A stretch of 16,959 bases of DNA from the NCBI GenBank assembly GCA_910583965.1, contig CAJUAE010000079.1:1-16959 (forward strand). The letters run 5' to 3'. The first letter of the stretch is position 1; each line of letters opens with the position of its first letter. A program made the position numbers and the translations under genes. Below the pieces are notes generated by a model. That model was given only the letters and a program-made list of their open reading frames with translations. It was not told the origin of the DNA and ran no database searches. The stretch is from an uncultured Lachnospiraceae bacterium (GTDB lineage: Bacteria > Bacillota > Clostridia > Lachnospirales > Lachnospiraceae). Shown here in pieces: positions 7,806-15,206 of this stretch.

Positions 7806-8990
7806 TTATACTGCTTTATAACCTAAAATATCTATTACTCGTTGAGGAATTGTTCTAGAATCGTTTGCTTCATAGCACTTTTTCCATAGGGGATAACAGC
7901 AACTACATTTCTTTATGTTATCTAAATCTTTTACATCATATGACATATTAAATCTTTTAATGTGTTTAATAAAATCTGGTGTGCATTTGTTGCAATTTGA
8001 CGATGTTCTGTGAGGAAAAATTTCATTTCTTCCAGCATAACCTTCGCCTTGACTTCCGCTAAGAACTTCTTCATCAAAATAACCACCTAGTCTGATGTCG
8101 AGCCTATTCTCACTCATTCCGTCATAAATACCATGAATAATTTTAGGTAGGCTCCACAACCAAGGTACTCTATAATTTCCCATAAGATTAAGCTGGTTCG
8201 TCAAAGAGTAATCCTGTAATGATGTAGGTTCAATTGATACCGCATCAAATCCCATCTTGAAGCAGTCAATTGCGGTGCTAATTGCATCTTCAACTGCTTC
8301 TCTTTCTGTAAGAAAGCAAGGCTTAAAATTAACATATGCAAGTGCTTTATAATTATAATTGTGAAGCAGTTTCACTGCGTCACGCATAATCTCAATATTC
8401 TCGCATCCCTTGTTATGGCAGAGTTCCCTAATCTCATCATTTGTTGATTCAACACCAATTCCAACTTCAATATATCCATCATAATTCCTCTTAAGCAAGG
8501 ATAATACCTCATCAGTTACATACTCAGCTCTAGATTCAATAATTACCTTTTCGACTTTCTTGTAGTTGTTAAGTGTTGAAAATATATACTCAAGAGCATT
8601 AAAAGTAATCTCATTAGGATTTAACAAACTACCCAAATTATAAACACATACAATAGGAAAATCGTTTAGAGTAAAATCTTTGTTACCAAAACAAGTTCCA
8701 TTAACCACGGCATTCCACTGGTTCTTGTAGTTAGTTTCAGAAATAGTTTCATCAGCCATTGTTCCATTATAATGACCACACATTGCACAACCACCTGTCT
8801 TCTTATAGTGCTCACAACCATTTGCTCTAAGCACAACCATGGCTCGGTCAACAGCTTCACCCCTAAAATAAAATTTATTGATTTCTACCTCTGCCGGAAA
8901 ATTTTTATCAAATTTTTTCTGCGGAACCTGAGTACGAAGGTGATTGATATTCGTACTAACAAGCTTCTTTGCAATCATATAATCATTCAT
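7806..8990 (-). CDS. Radical SAM enzyme of the TIGR01210/RaSEA-like group
   Basis: A 394-residue protein whose cluster motif is wide: CEHYKKTGGCAMC (C59, C68, C71), C-x8-C-x2-C. With VYNLGSLLNPNEI (116-128), VIIESRAEYVTDE (149-161) and IEVGIGVESTNDEIRE (174-189) it matches the pattern of the TIGR01210 family, which includes RaSEA, the radical SAM subunit of archaeosine synthase. RaSEA cleaves a lysine C-N bond on a modified tRNA base. The C-terminal part has six cysteines (C333, C336, C362, C364, C365, C372) that could hold a second cluster or zinc. There is no tRNA-modification gene nearby and its neighbours are ligases and an exporter, so a small-molecule substrate is more likely. It starts 13 nt after the adenylate-forming gene. 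The family match is recalled from motifs, not searched. Confidence 0.85.
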   Translation of the reverse strand: MNDYMIAKKLVSTNINHLRTQVPQKKFDKNFPAEVEINKFYFRGEAVDRAMVVLRANGCEHYKKTGGCAMCGHYNGTMADETISETNYKNQWNAVVNGTCFGNKDFTLNDFPIVCVYNLGSLLNPNEITFNALEYIFSTLNNYKKVEKVIIESRAEYVTDEVLSLLKRNYDGYIEVGIGVESTNDEIRELCHNKGCENIEIMRDAVKLLHNYNYKALAYVNFKPCFLTEREAVEDAISTAIDCFKMGFDAVSIEPTSLQDYSLTNQLNLMGNYRVPWLWSLPKIIHGIYDGMSENRLDIRLGGYFDEEVLSGSQGEGYAGRNEIFPHRTSSNCNKCTPDFIKHIKRFNMSYDVKDLDNIKKCSCCYPLWKKCYEANDSRTIPQRVIDILGYKAV

Positions 8991-9003
8991 TGCCTTTACT
9001 TCC

Positions 9004-10356
9004 TTAAAACTGTTCTCTTAATACAGGTTTAAATTTTATCGAATTCTGAACAAATTCATTTGTAAACTCAATAGAAACATGGATGTCCTTAGAAACAAGC
9101 TGATATATAGAATTTTTCATCAACTCAATATCTTTCTCTAAAAGGTTGAATGTACCCTTCTGCAAATATACCTTGAGCTCATTTTTTTCTACTTGATGGA
9201 ACTGGTATTTCATACCCATAACTGGGATTTTATTTATTAAGAACCAGTTATATGCAAGATCCATAAATGCACTTGCTGGTACCTTTTCACCATTACTGAT
9301 GATACAGTCCATCTCTCTTCCCTTAACCTCTGTAATTACACGACCATTGCATCCACACCTACATTTTGCTGTAGAGTTGATAGTCACAATATCATTCTGC
9401 CAGTAACGAATAATAGGAGTTGCTGTATTAAGAAGGTTTGTACCAACAACGATGCCTGTACCGTTGTCGATTCTCTTCATGGATTCCTTATCAAATACCT
9501 CAATATAGCAAGCATCTTCCTCAATGTGATAATTGCCCTCACCACATTCAAGGGCGATTCTTGTAAGTTCCTCACTGCTATACTCATCTACTACCTTTAC
9601 ATCAAGATCTGCCGCCATAGCTTCTCGCATTTTCTTATTGGACTGCTCAGAGTGAACAATGATATACTTGACACCGTATTCGGAAAGCCTTACCCCAAGT
9701 TCACAAAATTTCTGCAAATAAGTAGGGTATGTAGAAATTATCAAAGGTCTTATCTTTTTGATGTAATCAAGCGCCTCATTTACATCTATCGTTGTAGGAA
9801 GGAAATCTTGTCTGTAATCACCATTGATATCATGTATCCACCATGGACATGTGTAGATAAACAACACTCTGTCTTTCTTTGTATATTCAAACTGAGACTG
9901 TCTGATAAACTGTCGAAATCCCTGCAGTGTATCTGTATAAATCGCGTCCAAATTAAGTGCAATAGTTACAAACTTAGCACTGGATCCTGAACTTCTTGTG
10001 GAATATTTGAAATCTTCCACACTCTTTACAATCTGCTCTGGAAAACCTTCAATCAGCTCTTCTTTATATAACAGCGGGATTCGTTCAAAATCTTCAAATG
10101 TTTTAACATCTCCTACTTTATACCCAATCGCATCATATTTTTTCTTATATAGTGGAATATTCTGATATGCATAATCTACAATCTCACCAAGCCTCTTAAG
10201 CTGATACGCCATAATTTCTTCTCTAGGCATTTCTAGGAAATGTACAATATGATCCAAGCTTTCACTAATCTTCTTAGTTAGTATTTTATTGTGATCAATT
10301 TTCTCGAAATCACTCTGTCCCTTTTCCCACAATTTTCTATACTCATAACCCTTCAT
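9004..10356 (-). CDS. PaaK/CapK-like adenylate-forming enzyme
   Basis: A 450-residue protein of the ANL superfamily, phenylacetate-CoA ligase/CapK branch. Motifs in order: phosphate loop STRSSGSSAKF (119-129), DEYSSEELTRIA (257-268, the acyl-adenylate Y-x-S-E site), NTATPIIRYWQNDI (310-323), KCRCGCNGRV (331-340, a cysteine-rich turn common in this branch), the hinge KGREMDCI (345-352) and a C-terminal NSIKFKPVL (438-446). The first 100 residues carry the LKRLGEIVDYAYQNIPLYKKKY start typical of CapK/PaaK. Such enzymes adenylate a carboxylic acid and pass it to CoA, an amine or another acceptor. There is no carrier protein in the operon, so free CoA or an amine acceptor is likely. It lies between an ATP-grasp ligase (42-nt gap) and a radical SAM gene (13-nt gap). 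Confidence 0.87.
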   Translation of the reverse strand: MKGYEYRKLWEKGQSDFEKIDHNKILTKKISESLDHIVHFLEMPREEIMAYQLKRLGEIVDYAYQNIPLYKKKYDAIGYKVGDVKTFEDFERIPLLYKEELIEGFPEQIVKSVEDFKYSTRSSGSSAKFVTIALNLDAIYTDTLQGFRQFIRQSQFEYTKKDRVLFIYTCPWWIHDINGDYRQDFLPTTIDVNEALDYIKKIRPLIISTYPTYLQKFCELGVRLSEYGVKYIIVHSEQSNKKMREAMAADLDVKVVDEYSSEELTRIALECGEGNYHIEEDACYIEVFDKESMKRIDNGTGIVVGTNLLNTATPIIRYWQNDIVTINSTAKCRCGCNGRVITEVKGREMDCIISNGEKVPASAFMDLAYNWFLINKIPVMGMKYQFHQVEKNELKVYLQKGTFNLLEKDIELMKNSIYQLVSKDIHVSIEFTNEFVQNSIKFKPVLREQF

Positions 10357-10398
10357 TTTAATAACCTTTTCTTTTAAAAATTTATTTAGGCAATGTAT

Positions 10399-11625
10399 TT
10401 AAGCAATTATTACCTTATAGCTCTTAATAATTTCTTCCATATCTGCTTTCATTTCCTCATAATCATTAGATAAAAAAATGAAAGTGCCCAACGCATTGCC
10501 ATAGTTAACAAAATCAGACGTAGCTTTATCTCCAATCTTAGGAAGTTTGAATTTGTTTAAGCTCTTAAGTTTCTTTTGCGGCATCTCAATTTCTTTTACA
10601 AACTGAGACCTTTCGTATTCATAAATGCATGGAAAATTCAGCCAACCAAAGTAGTTTTTTTCACGTTTGATATCCAAAGGTTTAATTCCAATTTGACATT
10701 TGATATGCTCTTTTGTTAAATCAACACCTGTAGCAAGATTGATTGTAGGGACAATATCTCCGCCACCGGGTCTGGCACCAATTTCTAAGAATACGAAATC
10801 ATCATCATGATAAATTGCTTCAAGATGAAAAACGCCATTAGGAATTTCAAGATCACGGTTTACTTTCTTTGCAAGTGCAATAGCTTTCTCCTGCTGAGAA
10901 TCATCAGCCACAACAGAACCAAGAATTTTCCCTTGTGCATAATTAAAACAATTACCAAGATATCTAGAAGCTACACAGAACTTAATATTTCCATCAAATA
11001 CAATTCCATCGATGTGGTAGATATCACCACTTACGTACTGCTCAATTTCATAATCGAACATTGTATCAATAGATGCCCTCTCGTAATTCACCTGTTTGTC
11101 TTTAAGGAATTCAATAAGTGTTTCCTTGTCCTCCATGATCTCTACACCCTTGCTTGCTGCAAATGTGCGAGGTTTAACAATTACTGGATATTCAAAAACA
11201 TTATTTTTTACATCATCAAGAGTATACAGTTTAGGAGTGGGTACATCATCCTTTAATGCCTGCTTCATCTTTACCTTATCCCTAAATTTATGTTCATCTT
11301 CCATAGTTAAACCCGGAAGCCCAAGCTCAGTGTTGATAAGAGCAAGAATCGTTATAGCATATTCATCTGTCTGTATAGAATAATCAAATTTGGGCCATGT
11401 TCTTACCTCGTTATAAATTCTTTCCATTTCCTGAGTGTCTGTAGAATCTGATGTAGAGATATAATGTTTGAACTTAACATTGGAAGGTTGCTCCGCACCA
11501 TAGTTTTCATTAACGACATAATAGTTAATTTCATCAACACTTCTCTCTTCAAAATCAGCCGTAAGACTATCAAGTAATTCCACTAGTCGTTGATAATACA
11601 AAGTTGATACAATTAAAACATTCAT
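10399..11625 (-). CDS. ATP-grasp carboxylate-amine ligase, first gene of the biosynthetic operon
   Basis: A 408-residue ATP-grasp protein of the BacD/carbamoyl-phosphate-synthase-like type. Visible features: DKVKMKQALKDDVPTPKLY (116-134, the start of the fold), YPVIVKPRTFAASKGVEIM (146-164, ATP-binding Lys and loop), EQYVSGDIYHIDGIVFDG (195-212), and FHLEAIYHDDDFVFLEIGARPGGG (266-289) with the metal-binding Glu and Arg. This layout resembles L-amino-acid ligases that make dipeptides by acyl-phosphate chemistry. The N-terminal 100 residues look Rossmann-like (MNVLIVSTLYYQRLVELLD). AAGGA lies 10 nt before the ATG. It is the first gene of a same-strand series of six genes with gaps of 42, 13, 9, 133 and 40 nt. 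The substrates are unknown. Confidence 0.87.
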   Translation of the reverse strand: MNVLIVSTLYYQRLVELLDSLTADFEERSVDEINYYVVNENYGAEQPSNVKFKHYISTSDSTDTQEMERIYNEVRTWPKFDYSIQTDEYAITILALINTELGLPGLTMEDEHKFRDKVKMKQALKDDVPTPKLYTLDDVKNNVFEYPVIVKPRTFAASKGVEIMEDKETLIEFLKDKQVNYERASIDTMFDYEIEQYVSGDIYHIDGIVFDGNIKFCVASRYLGNCFNYAQGKILGSVVADDSQQEKAIALAKKVNRDLEIPNGVFHLEAIYHDDDFVFLEIGARPGGGDIVPTINLATGVDLTKEHIKCQIGIKPLDIKREKNYFGWLNFPCIYEYERSQFVKEIEMPQKKLKSLNKFKLPKIGDKATSDFVNYGNALGTFIFLSNDYEEMKADMEEIIKSYKVIIA

Positions 11626-11837
11626 CCTAAGTTAATCCTTTCTTTTCTACCATATATTTATTTTGGGACAAGCACTTAAACACTTCCCATCAGGAATAGT
11701 TCGATTAATGAATAAAATTACTGAATGCGTTTTTCTATGCCTGTTCCTATGTATTATTCCGCATTTATGAATGTAACCGCATGTTGCGTTTCCGCATAAA
11801 GGCGGTCTAGAAAATCATGTTCATTATGTTACTGATG
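11626..11837. other. Intergenic region upstream of the biosynthetic operon
   Basis: No gene is visible. The operon promoter must lie here or further upstream. On the minus strand TTTAAG (complement of 11675-11680) is 17 nt from ATATAT (complement of 11652-11657), but this match is weak. I found no copy of the 12-bp agrDB repeat here. The distal part (about 11780-11837) holds short GC-rich hairpins such as CCGC-ATAAAG-GCGG that look like the right end of the IS200-type remnant. Confidence 0.4.
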
Positions 11838-11853
11838 GCCGCTTAAAAGCAGC
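11838..11853. repeat. Right-end hairpin of the IS200-type remnant
   Basis: GCCGCTT-AA-AAGCAGC is a 7-bp stem with one mismatch, located 15 nt past the end of the remnant transposase frame. IS200/IS605 elements carry subterminal hairpins at both ends in place of inverted repeats. Confidence 0.4.
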
Positions 11854-11867
11854 TTCTTTTGTTACTT

Positions 11868-12229
11868 TCAGGATTCTCCTTCTAACCGGTTCCTCTCATA
11901 TTGCTCATTGGTATACTTCATTATTGTTGCACCATTTACGTTACCGACAGTCTCACAGTAATCCCCCCTGGCCAAAAGAAATGGCAGTTATTCCGGCCTA
12001 CTACTTTCGCGACACTTTCCTTTGGAGGAGTCAACACATACATATGCACATGATTTGGCAGCGTTGCTGCCTTTATGATTGTGATTACCTCCATCTTGCA
12101 TATTTTACTGATGGATTCGCCCACTTCCAATCTCAAGGCTCCGAACATCACTTTCCGCCGATATTTTGGAATGAATCCGACATGATACCTGCAATTATAG
12201 CGACTATGTGATAAAATTTGATTGTCCAT
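11868..12229 (-). pseudogene. IS200/IS605 TnpA-type transposase remnant
   Basis: From the ATG at 12229 the minus strand reads MDNQILSHSRYNCRYHVGFI and PKYRRKVMFGALRLEVG, the standard start of IS200 Y1 transposases, then LPNHVHMYVLTPPKESVAKVVG with the catalytic H-x-H pair. About 20-25 residues usually found next are missing, and a run of six C at 11963-11968 shifts the frame. The tail resumes in another frame as DYCETVGNVNGATIMKYT and ends EGES-stop at 11868. The Tyr of the YY catalytic motif is replaced (GDYC where GYYV is usual), though the nucleophile position itself is uncertain. GGAGG sits 9 nt before the ATG. The remnant separates agrB from the biosynthetic operon and shows that this junction has been rearranged. 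Confidence 0.85.
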
Positions 12230-12239
12230 AGATATACCT

Positions 12240-12287
12240 CCGTTGTATTTTATGCGGTTTGCCAGAACTGCACCTATTATACAACGG
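12240..12287. repeat. Left-end hairpin of the IS200-type remnant
   Basis: CCGTTGTAT (12240-12248) and ATACAACGG (12279-12287) are perfect 9-bp inverted arms, with an inner stem GCGGTT/AACTGC allowing one G-U pair in RNA. It lies directly upstream of the transposase ribosome binding site. In IS200 such a leader hairpin limits transposase translation; the same role here is by analogy. Confidence 0.6.
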
Positions 12288-12344
12288 GGATTTTTATTCT
12301 AGCACTTTGTTTATCGCCACTTGCGTCTGCTGGGAGATTTATAT

Positions 12345-12881
12345 CTATTTTATTAATCCCACCGCAACAGAAAACAAAGCAAATCCTAATACCTTAGCAT
12401 GCAAATATATGTCTCCCCACAGGAATAATGCATATAAAGCTATAGTCGAAACCATAATCAATATACTTCTATGTCTATATATCATTCTTTCCACATCATT
12501 AATTTTCTTATTTTCGTTTTCTATTGGTGATAACCAAAAAATAGTAACAGCAGAACTTCCCACCAAAATACAAAGGACAATCTCATTTATTGGACAAACA
12601 AATGCAGCAATTAAACATATTATAGTATTTCCCTTTGATATAATATTGCACATTTTTCTGCTACTTGCATGATATCCACCTGTATACATTCTGTTAACAC
12701 TAAAACTTATTTCATACAAGACCCCTGCAAACACATTACCCAGAAAAAATCCTAATACAATCGCAAATATCATATCCTCTATAAATGCTTTTGTCCTCTG
12801 TAAACCTAGCAAAATAATTTTATCATTGGAAGCATCCACATAACCTTGTTCCTGCAGAATCTGCATAACCCTACTTATCAT
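12345..12881 (-). CDS. agrB: AgrB-like peptide protease, processes the autoinducer precursor
   Basis: A 178-residue membrane protein with about five to six hydrophobic stretches. The catalytic pair is clear: RMYTGGYHASSRKMC, with H71 and C78 seven residues apart as in AgrB cysteine endopeptidases. The downstream WLSPIENENKKI matches the conserved P-x-E-N-x-N-K region. AgrB removes the C-terminal tail of AgrD and closes the thiolactone ring at the membrane. The gene overlaps the end of agrD by 11 nt, so the two are co-translated. The ATG at 12881 has AAGG only 3 nt upstream; a start at residue 6 is possible but no better. It is slightly shorter than many AgrB proteins (about 190-210), with the core intact. 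IS200-type remains begin about 60 bp downstream. Confidence 0.92.
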   Translation of the reverse strand: MISRVMQILQEQGYVDASNDKIILLGLQRTKAFIEDMIFAIVLGFFLGNVFAGVLYEISFSVNRMYTGGYHASSRKMCNIISKGNTIICLIAAFVCPINEIVLCILVGSSAVTIFWLSPIENENKKINDVERMIYRHRSILIMVSTIALYALFLWGDIYLHAKVLGFALFSVAVGLIK

Positions 12882-13053
12882 ATGCCTTTTTGTCGCGACT
12901 TTCTTTAGTATAATATTTCTTCAGTATTTCTGTCTGTGGATCTAATTTCTCCTGATAATACTTGCTATAACATAATGAGTTGACACTAAAGTCTGCCATA
13001 CGAAACGCTATATCAAAAACAAGTTTACTGGCTGCTGATTTAATTCTTTTCAT
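12871..13053 (-). CDS. agrD: AgrD-like autoinducer peptide precursor
   Basis: A 60-residue protein immediately upstream of agrB. It has the three AgrD parts: an amphipathic N-terminal helix (MKRIKSAASKLVFDIAFRMA), a short core with one cysteine (NSLCYSKYY, C28), and an acidic tail (QEKLDPQTEI) resembling the YQPK-x-PEEL tails of clostridial AgrD. The mature signal would be a thiolactone beginning at or just before C28 and ending near Y32 or Y33; the exact cut sites are inference. The tail is unusually long and basic after residue 44 (LKKYYTKESRDKKAYDK). I chose the ATG at 13053 because GGAG lies 6-7 nt upstream; a GTG at 13071 has no such site. Assignment rests mainly on position next to agrB and on the core pattern. 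Confidence 0.8.
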   Translation of the reverse strand: MKRIKSAASKLVFDIAFRMADFSVNSLCYSKYYQEKLDPQTEILKKYYTKESRDKKAYDK

Positions 13054-13108
13054 ACCTACTCCAATCTGCACATTCTAAATGCACCTATATTATTTCTTTG
13101 ATTGTCAT

Positions 13109-13138
13109 TTTATCACAAATTACGACACAAAAACGCAA
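13109..13138 (-). promoter_or_regulatory. Candidate agrDB promoter
   Basis: On the minus strand TTGCGT (complement of 13133-13138) is followed after 18 nt by GATAAA (complement of 13109-13114), preceded by TG as in an extended -10. Transcription would start near 13102, about 50 nt before agrD. The -35 abuts the direct repeat upstream, as expected for an activator-dependent promoter. Confidence 0.45.
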
Positions 13139-13170
13139 CTTGGAAAAATCAATAATATACTTGGAAAAAT
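13138..13170 (-). promoter_or_regulatory. LytTR-type operator: two 12-bp direct repeats at 21-bp period
   Basis: ACTTGGAAAAAT occurs at 13138-13149 and again, without a mismatch, at 13159-13170. The period is 21 bp, two helical turns, which is the spacing of paired LytTR binding half-sites in AgrA-like systems. It lies directly upstream of the candidate agrDB promoter, and the LytTR regulator gene is two genes away. Binding by that regulator is inferred. Confidence 0.65.
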
Positions 13171-13209
13171 TAATCTTTCAATAAAAAAATGCCATACAAG
13201 GAAATATCC

Positions 13210-14469
13210 CTACACAGCATCTATATAAATAATAATATCTACTTTAAACAACTCTTTTGTATTTTGTACTTTCATCTCACCGTGATATTTTTTCACAATA
13301 ATCTGAACACTTTTCATCCCCAGACCATGTCCGCAATGATTATTCTTCGTAGTAATATATTCTCCGCCTTTCTTTCTTATCAAACCATTATATGTATTAT
13401 ATAAACTAACGTAAAGTACACCTTTCATATAAGAAATATACAGATCCAAATTTTTGTTCTCTACTTTTTCTACAGCCTCCAATGCATTTTCAAGAAGATT
13501 ACCTAATAGCATATTCAAGTCAAGATCAGGCATAAAACAAGTTTCCGGAACCTGAATAACAATATTCCTTTTACACTGCAACTGATCGGCTCTTGCAAGC
13601 ATATGGTTTACAATACAATCAATCCCACTGTTTCCTGTTTTTATATATTCTCCAAACACATTAGCGTTTTGTGCAATCTGCTCCGCGTATATTTGAGCTT
13701 CCTCAAAATTGCCTTTCTGCATATACTGCGTCAACATCAACATGTGTTTTTTCAGGTCATGGCGGAGTAATCGTATTTTTTCTTCTGATTGCTCGATCAA
13801 ATCAAATTGATGTCGATACATAATAATCTGCTGCTGCATAGTTATTTGTTCGATCTCCTGACTGCATGCCTCGTTTATTTTTACATATAAATGATATGTG
13901 CAAATGTTTATAATTGCTACAATACACATTCCTGCCATAGCAAATTGATTTTCCAGATTAGCCTGCATCAATAAATTCACTAGGACAACACCCCCAATAG
14001 AAATTATCATCATGTTTAGGAAACTACCAATTGGCAGCCGTGTCTGTTTATTTGTTTTTATATAACGTTCCAGCGTAAAAATAATAATCAACCTGATTAG
14101 ATTTGAGCTTAAATTTCCAGCAGCACTTTGTGCCGCATCCATTCCAGCAAACACTCTCCATACAATATTTTCTACTACCACACCAGACGTCAGTACGATA
14201 AGTGATACCACCAACTTACTAAAAATATTTCCATCATAAATCACAACAACCAGAACCAAAATGCTAATAAATGCTGACATTGTTATCATTAAAGAATCAG
14301 TACAATAATAGGAAATCAGCCAATTAAAAGTACCTGCTATCATATAAATAATCCACGGTCTAACAAACGGTTCTCTCTTAGATTTTAATATGAAATTAAC
14401 AAACCGTATATCTACATACCAACTCAAAATATAATAGATTAGCCCAAATATAATGTTATCCGTTTCCAT
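13210..14469 (-). CDS. agrC: AgrC-like sensor histidine kinase
   Basis: A 419-residue protein. The first 195 residues contain six or seven hydrophobic segments, the peptide-sensing membrane domain. A coiled-coil-like linker (about 200-230, QEIEQITMQQQ) leads to the phosphoacceptor box LLRHDLKKHM with H237. The ATPase has an N-box LLGNLLENALEAVE (321-334) and a G-box GHGLGMKS (380-387). The GHKL-type ATPase and RHDLKKH box are those of the HPK10 kinases that sense cyclic peptides. It starts 14 nt after the regulator gene, so the two are one transcription unit. The specific ligand is presumably the product of the adjacent agrD. Confidence 0.93.
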   Translation of the reverse strand: METDNIIFGLIYYILSWYVDIRFVNFILKSKREPFVRPWIIYMIAGTFNWLISYYCTDSLMITMSAFISILVLVVVIYDGNIFSKLVVSLIVLTSGVVVENIVWRVFAGMDAAQSAAGNLSSNLIRLIIIFTLERYIKTNKQTRLPIGSFLNMMIISIGGVVLVNLLMQANLENQFAMAGMCIVAIINICTYHLYVKINEACSQEIEQITMQQQIIMYRHQFDLIEQSEEKIRLLRHDLKKHMLMLTQYMQKGNFEEAQIYAEQIAQNANVFGEYIKTGNSGIDCIVNHMLARADQLQCKRNIVIQVPETCFMPDLDLNMLLGNLLENALEAVEKVENKNLDLYISYMKGVLYVSLYNTYNGLIRKKGGEYITTKNNHCGHGLGMKSVQIIVKKYHGEMKVQNTKELFKVDIIIYIDAV

Positions 14470-14483
14470 TCTATACTCTCATC

Positions 14484-15206
14484 CTATCTTTTTGTACTTA
14501 TATTCCATTCCAATATCTTTTCACGAATCTTCTTCCGATATAACTGACTTATTGGTATCTTTTCCCCATCCACCATAATAACTTCGTTTGGTCGAAATTC
14601 TTTGACATAATTTACATTAACAATATAAGATTTATGTACAATATAGAATTTATCATTAGAAATCCTTTTTTCGACATTTGACATAGTGTCATAAAATTCT
14701 TTTATCCCTTCATTTGTGACCATCTTTACTTTTTTGCCCTCACACATCAAATATCTGATTTCATCTTCTGCTAGGCTATAAATACTTTTTCCAATATGAT
14801 AATTAAAAAAAGTATTACCTCCATCAAATAATCTTCTGTACTCTGACATAACATGAAAAACCGATTCTCTACAAACCGGTTTTATCAAGAAATCCAATGG
14901 ACGGATTCGAAATAACTGCATTGCGTAATTCTCTTTAATAGAAACAAAGACAATTTGAGTCATTTCATTTTTAAATTTCTCTCGAATTGTCTTTCCAACA
15001 CCTACACCATTTATTCCTTTAAACTCAATGTCCAGAAATAGTAAATGAAAAGGCGGATGCTCTTCCATATAATCTATTAAAGCTTCCCCACTATGAAAAT
15101 ATTCAATATTTATAATCAACCGTTCTTGTTGTGAAAACATGTTTACTAAATGTGCTAAATTATCACAAAAAACCTTATCATCATCACATATTCCAATCTG
15201 ATACAT
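14484..15206 (-). CDS. agrA: AgrA-like response regulator with LytTR DNA-binding domain
   Basis: A 240-residue protein. The receiver domain has the acidic pair D8/D9, phosphoacceptor D59 in LLFLDIE, and K109-P110 in LIKPV. The LytTR domain (about 130-235) carries FYIVHKSYIVNVNYV (187-201) and KIPISQLYRKKIREKI (216-231), typical of the beta-strand DNA-binding fold. GAGG lies 6 nt before the ATG. It is phosphorylated by the neighbouring kinase and is expected to activate agrDB through the 21-bp repeats at 13138-13170. The gene order A-C-D-B differs from the classical staphylococcal B-D-C-A. Confidence 0.93.
   Translation of the reverse strand: MYQIGICDDDKVFCDNLAHLVNMFSQQERLIINIEYFHSGEALIDYMEEHPPFHLLFLDIEFKGINGVGVGKTIREKFKNEMTQIVFVSIKENYAMQLFRIRPLDFLIKPVCRESVFHVMSEYRRLFDGGNTFFNYHIGKSIYSLAEDEIRYLMCEGKKVKMVTNEGIKEFYDTMSNVEKRISNDKFYIVHKSYIVNVNYVKEFRPNEVIMVDGEKIPISQLYRKKIREKILEWNISTKR

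Noticed and set aside
11626..11870. A second LytTR operator at the start of the biosynthetic operon
   Set aside because: I searched by eye for copies of ACTTGGAAAAAT or its complement at 21-bp spacing and found none, so direct control by the agr regulator is not supported by sequence here.
12259..12672. A plus-strand open frame of 137 codons opposite agrB
   Set aside because: It is antisense to a clear agrB gene with conserved catalytic residues, and has no recognised protein similarity.
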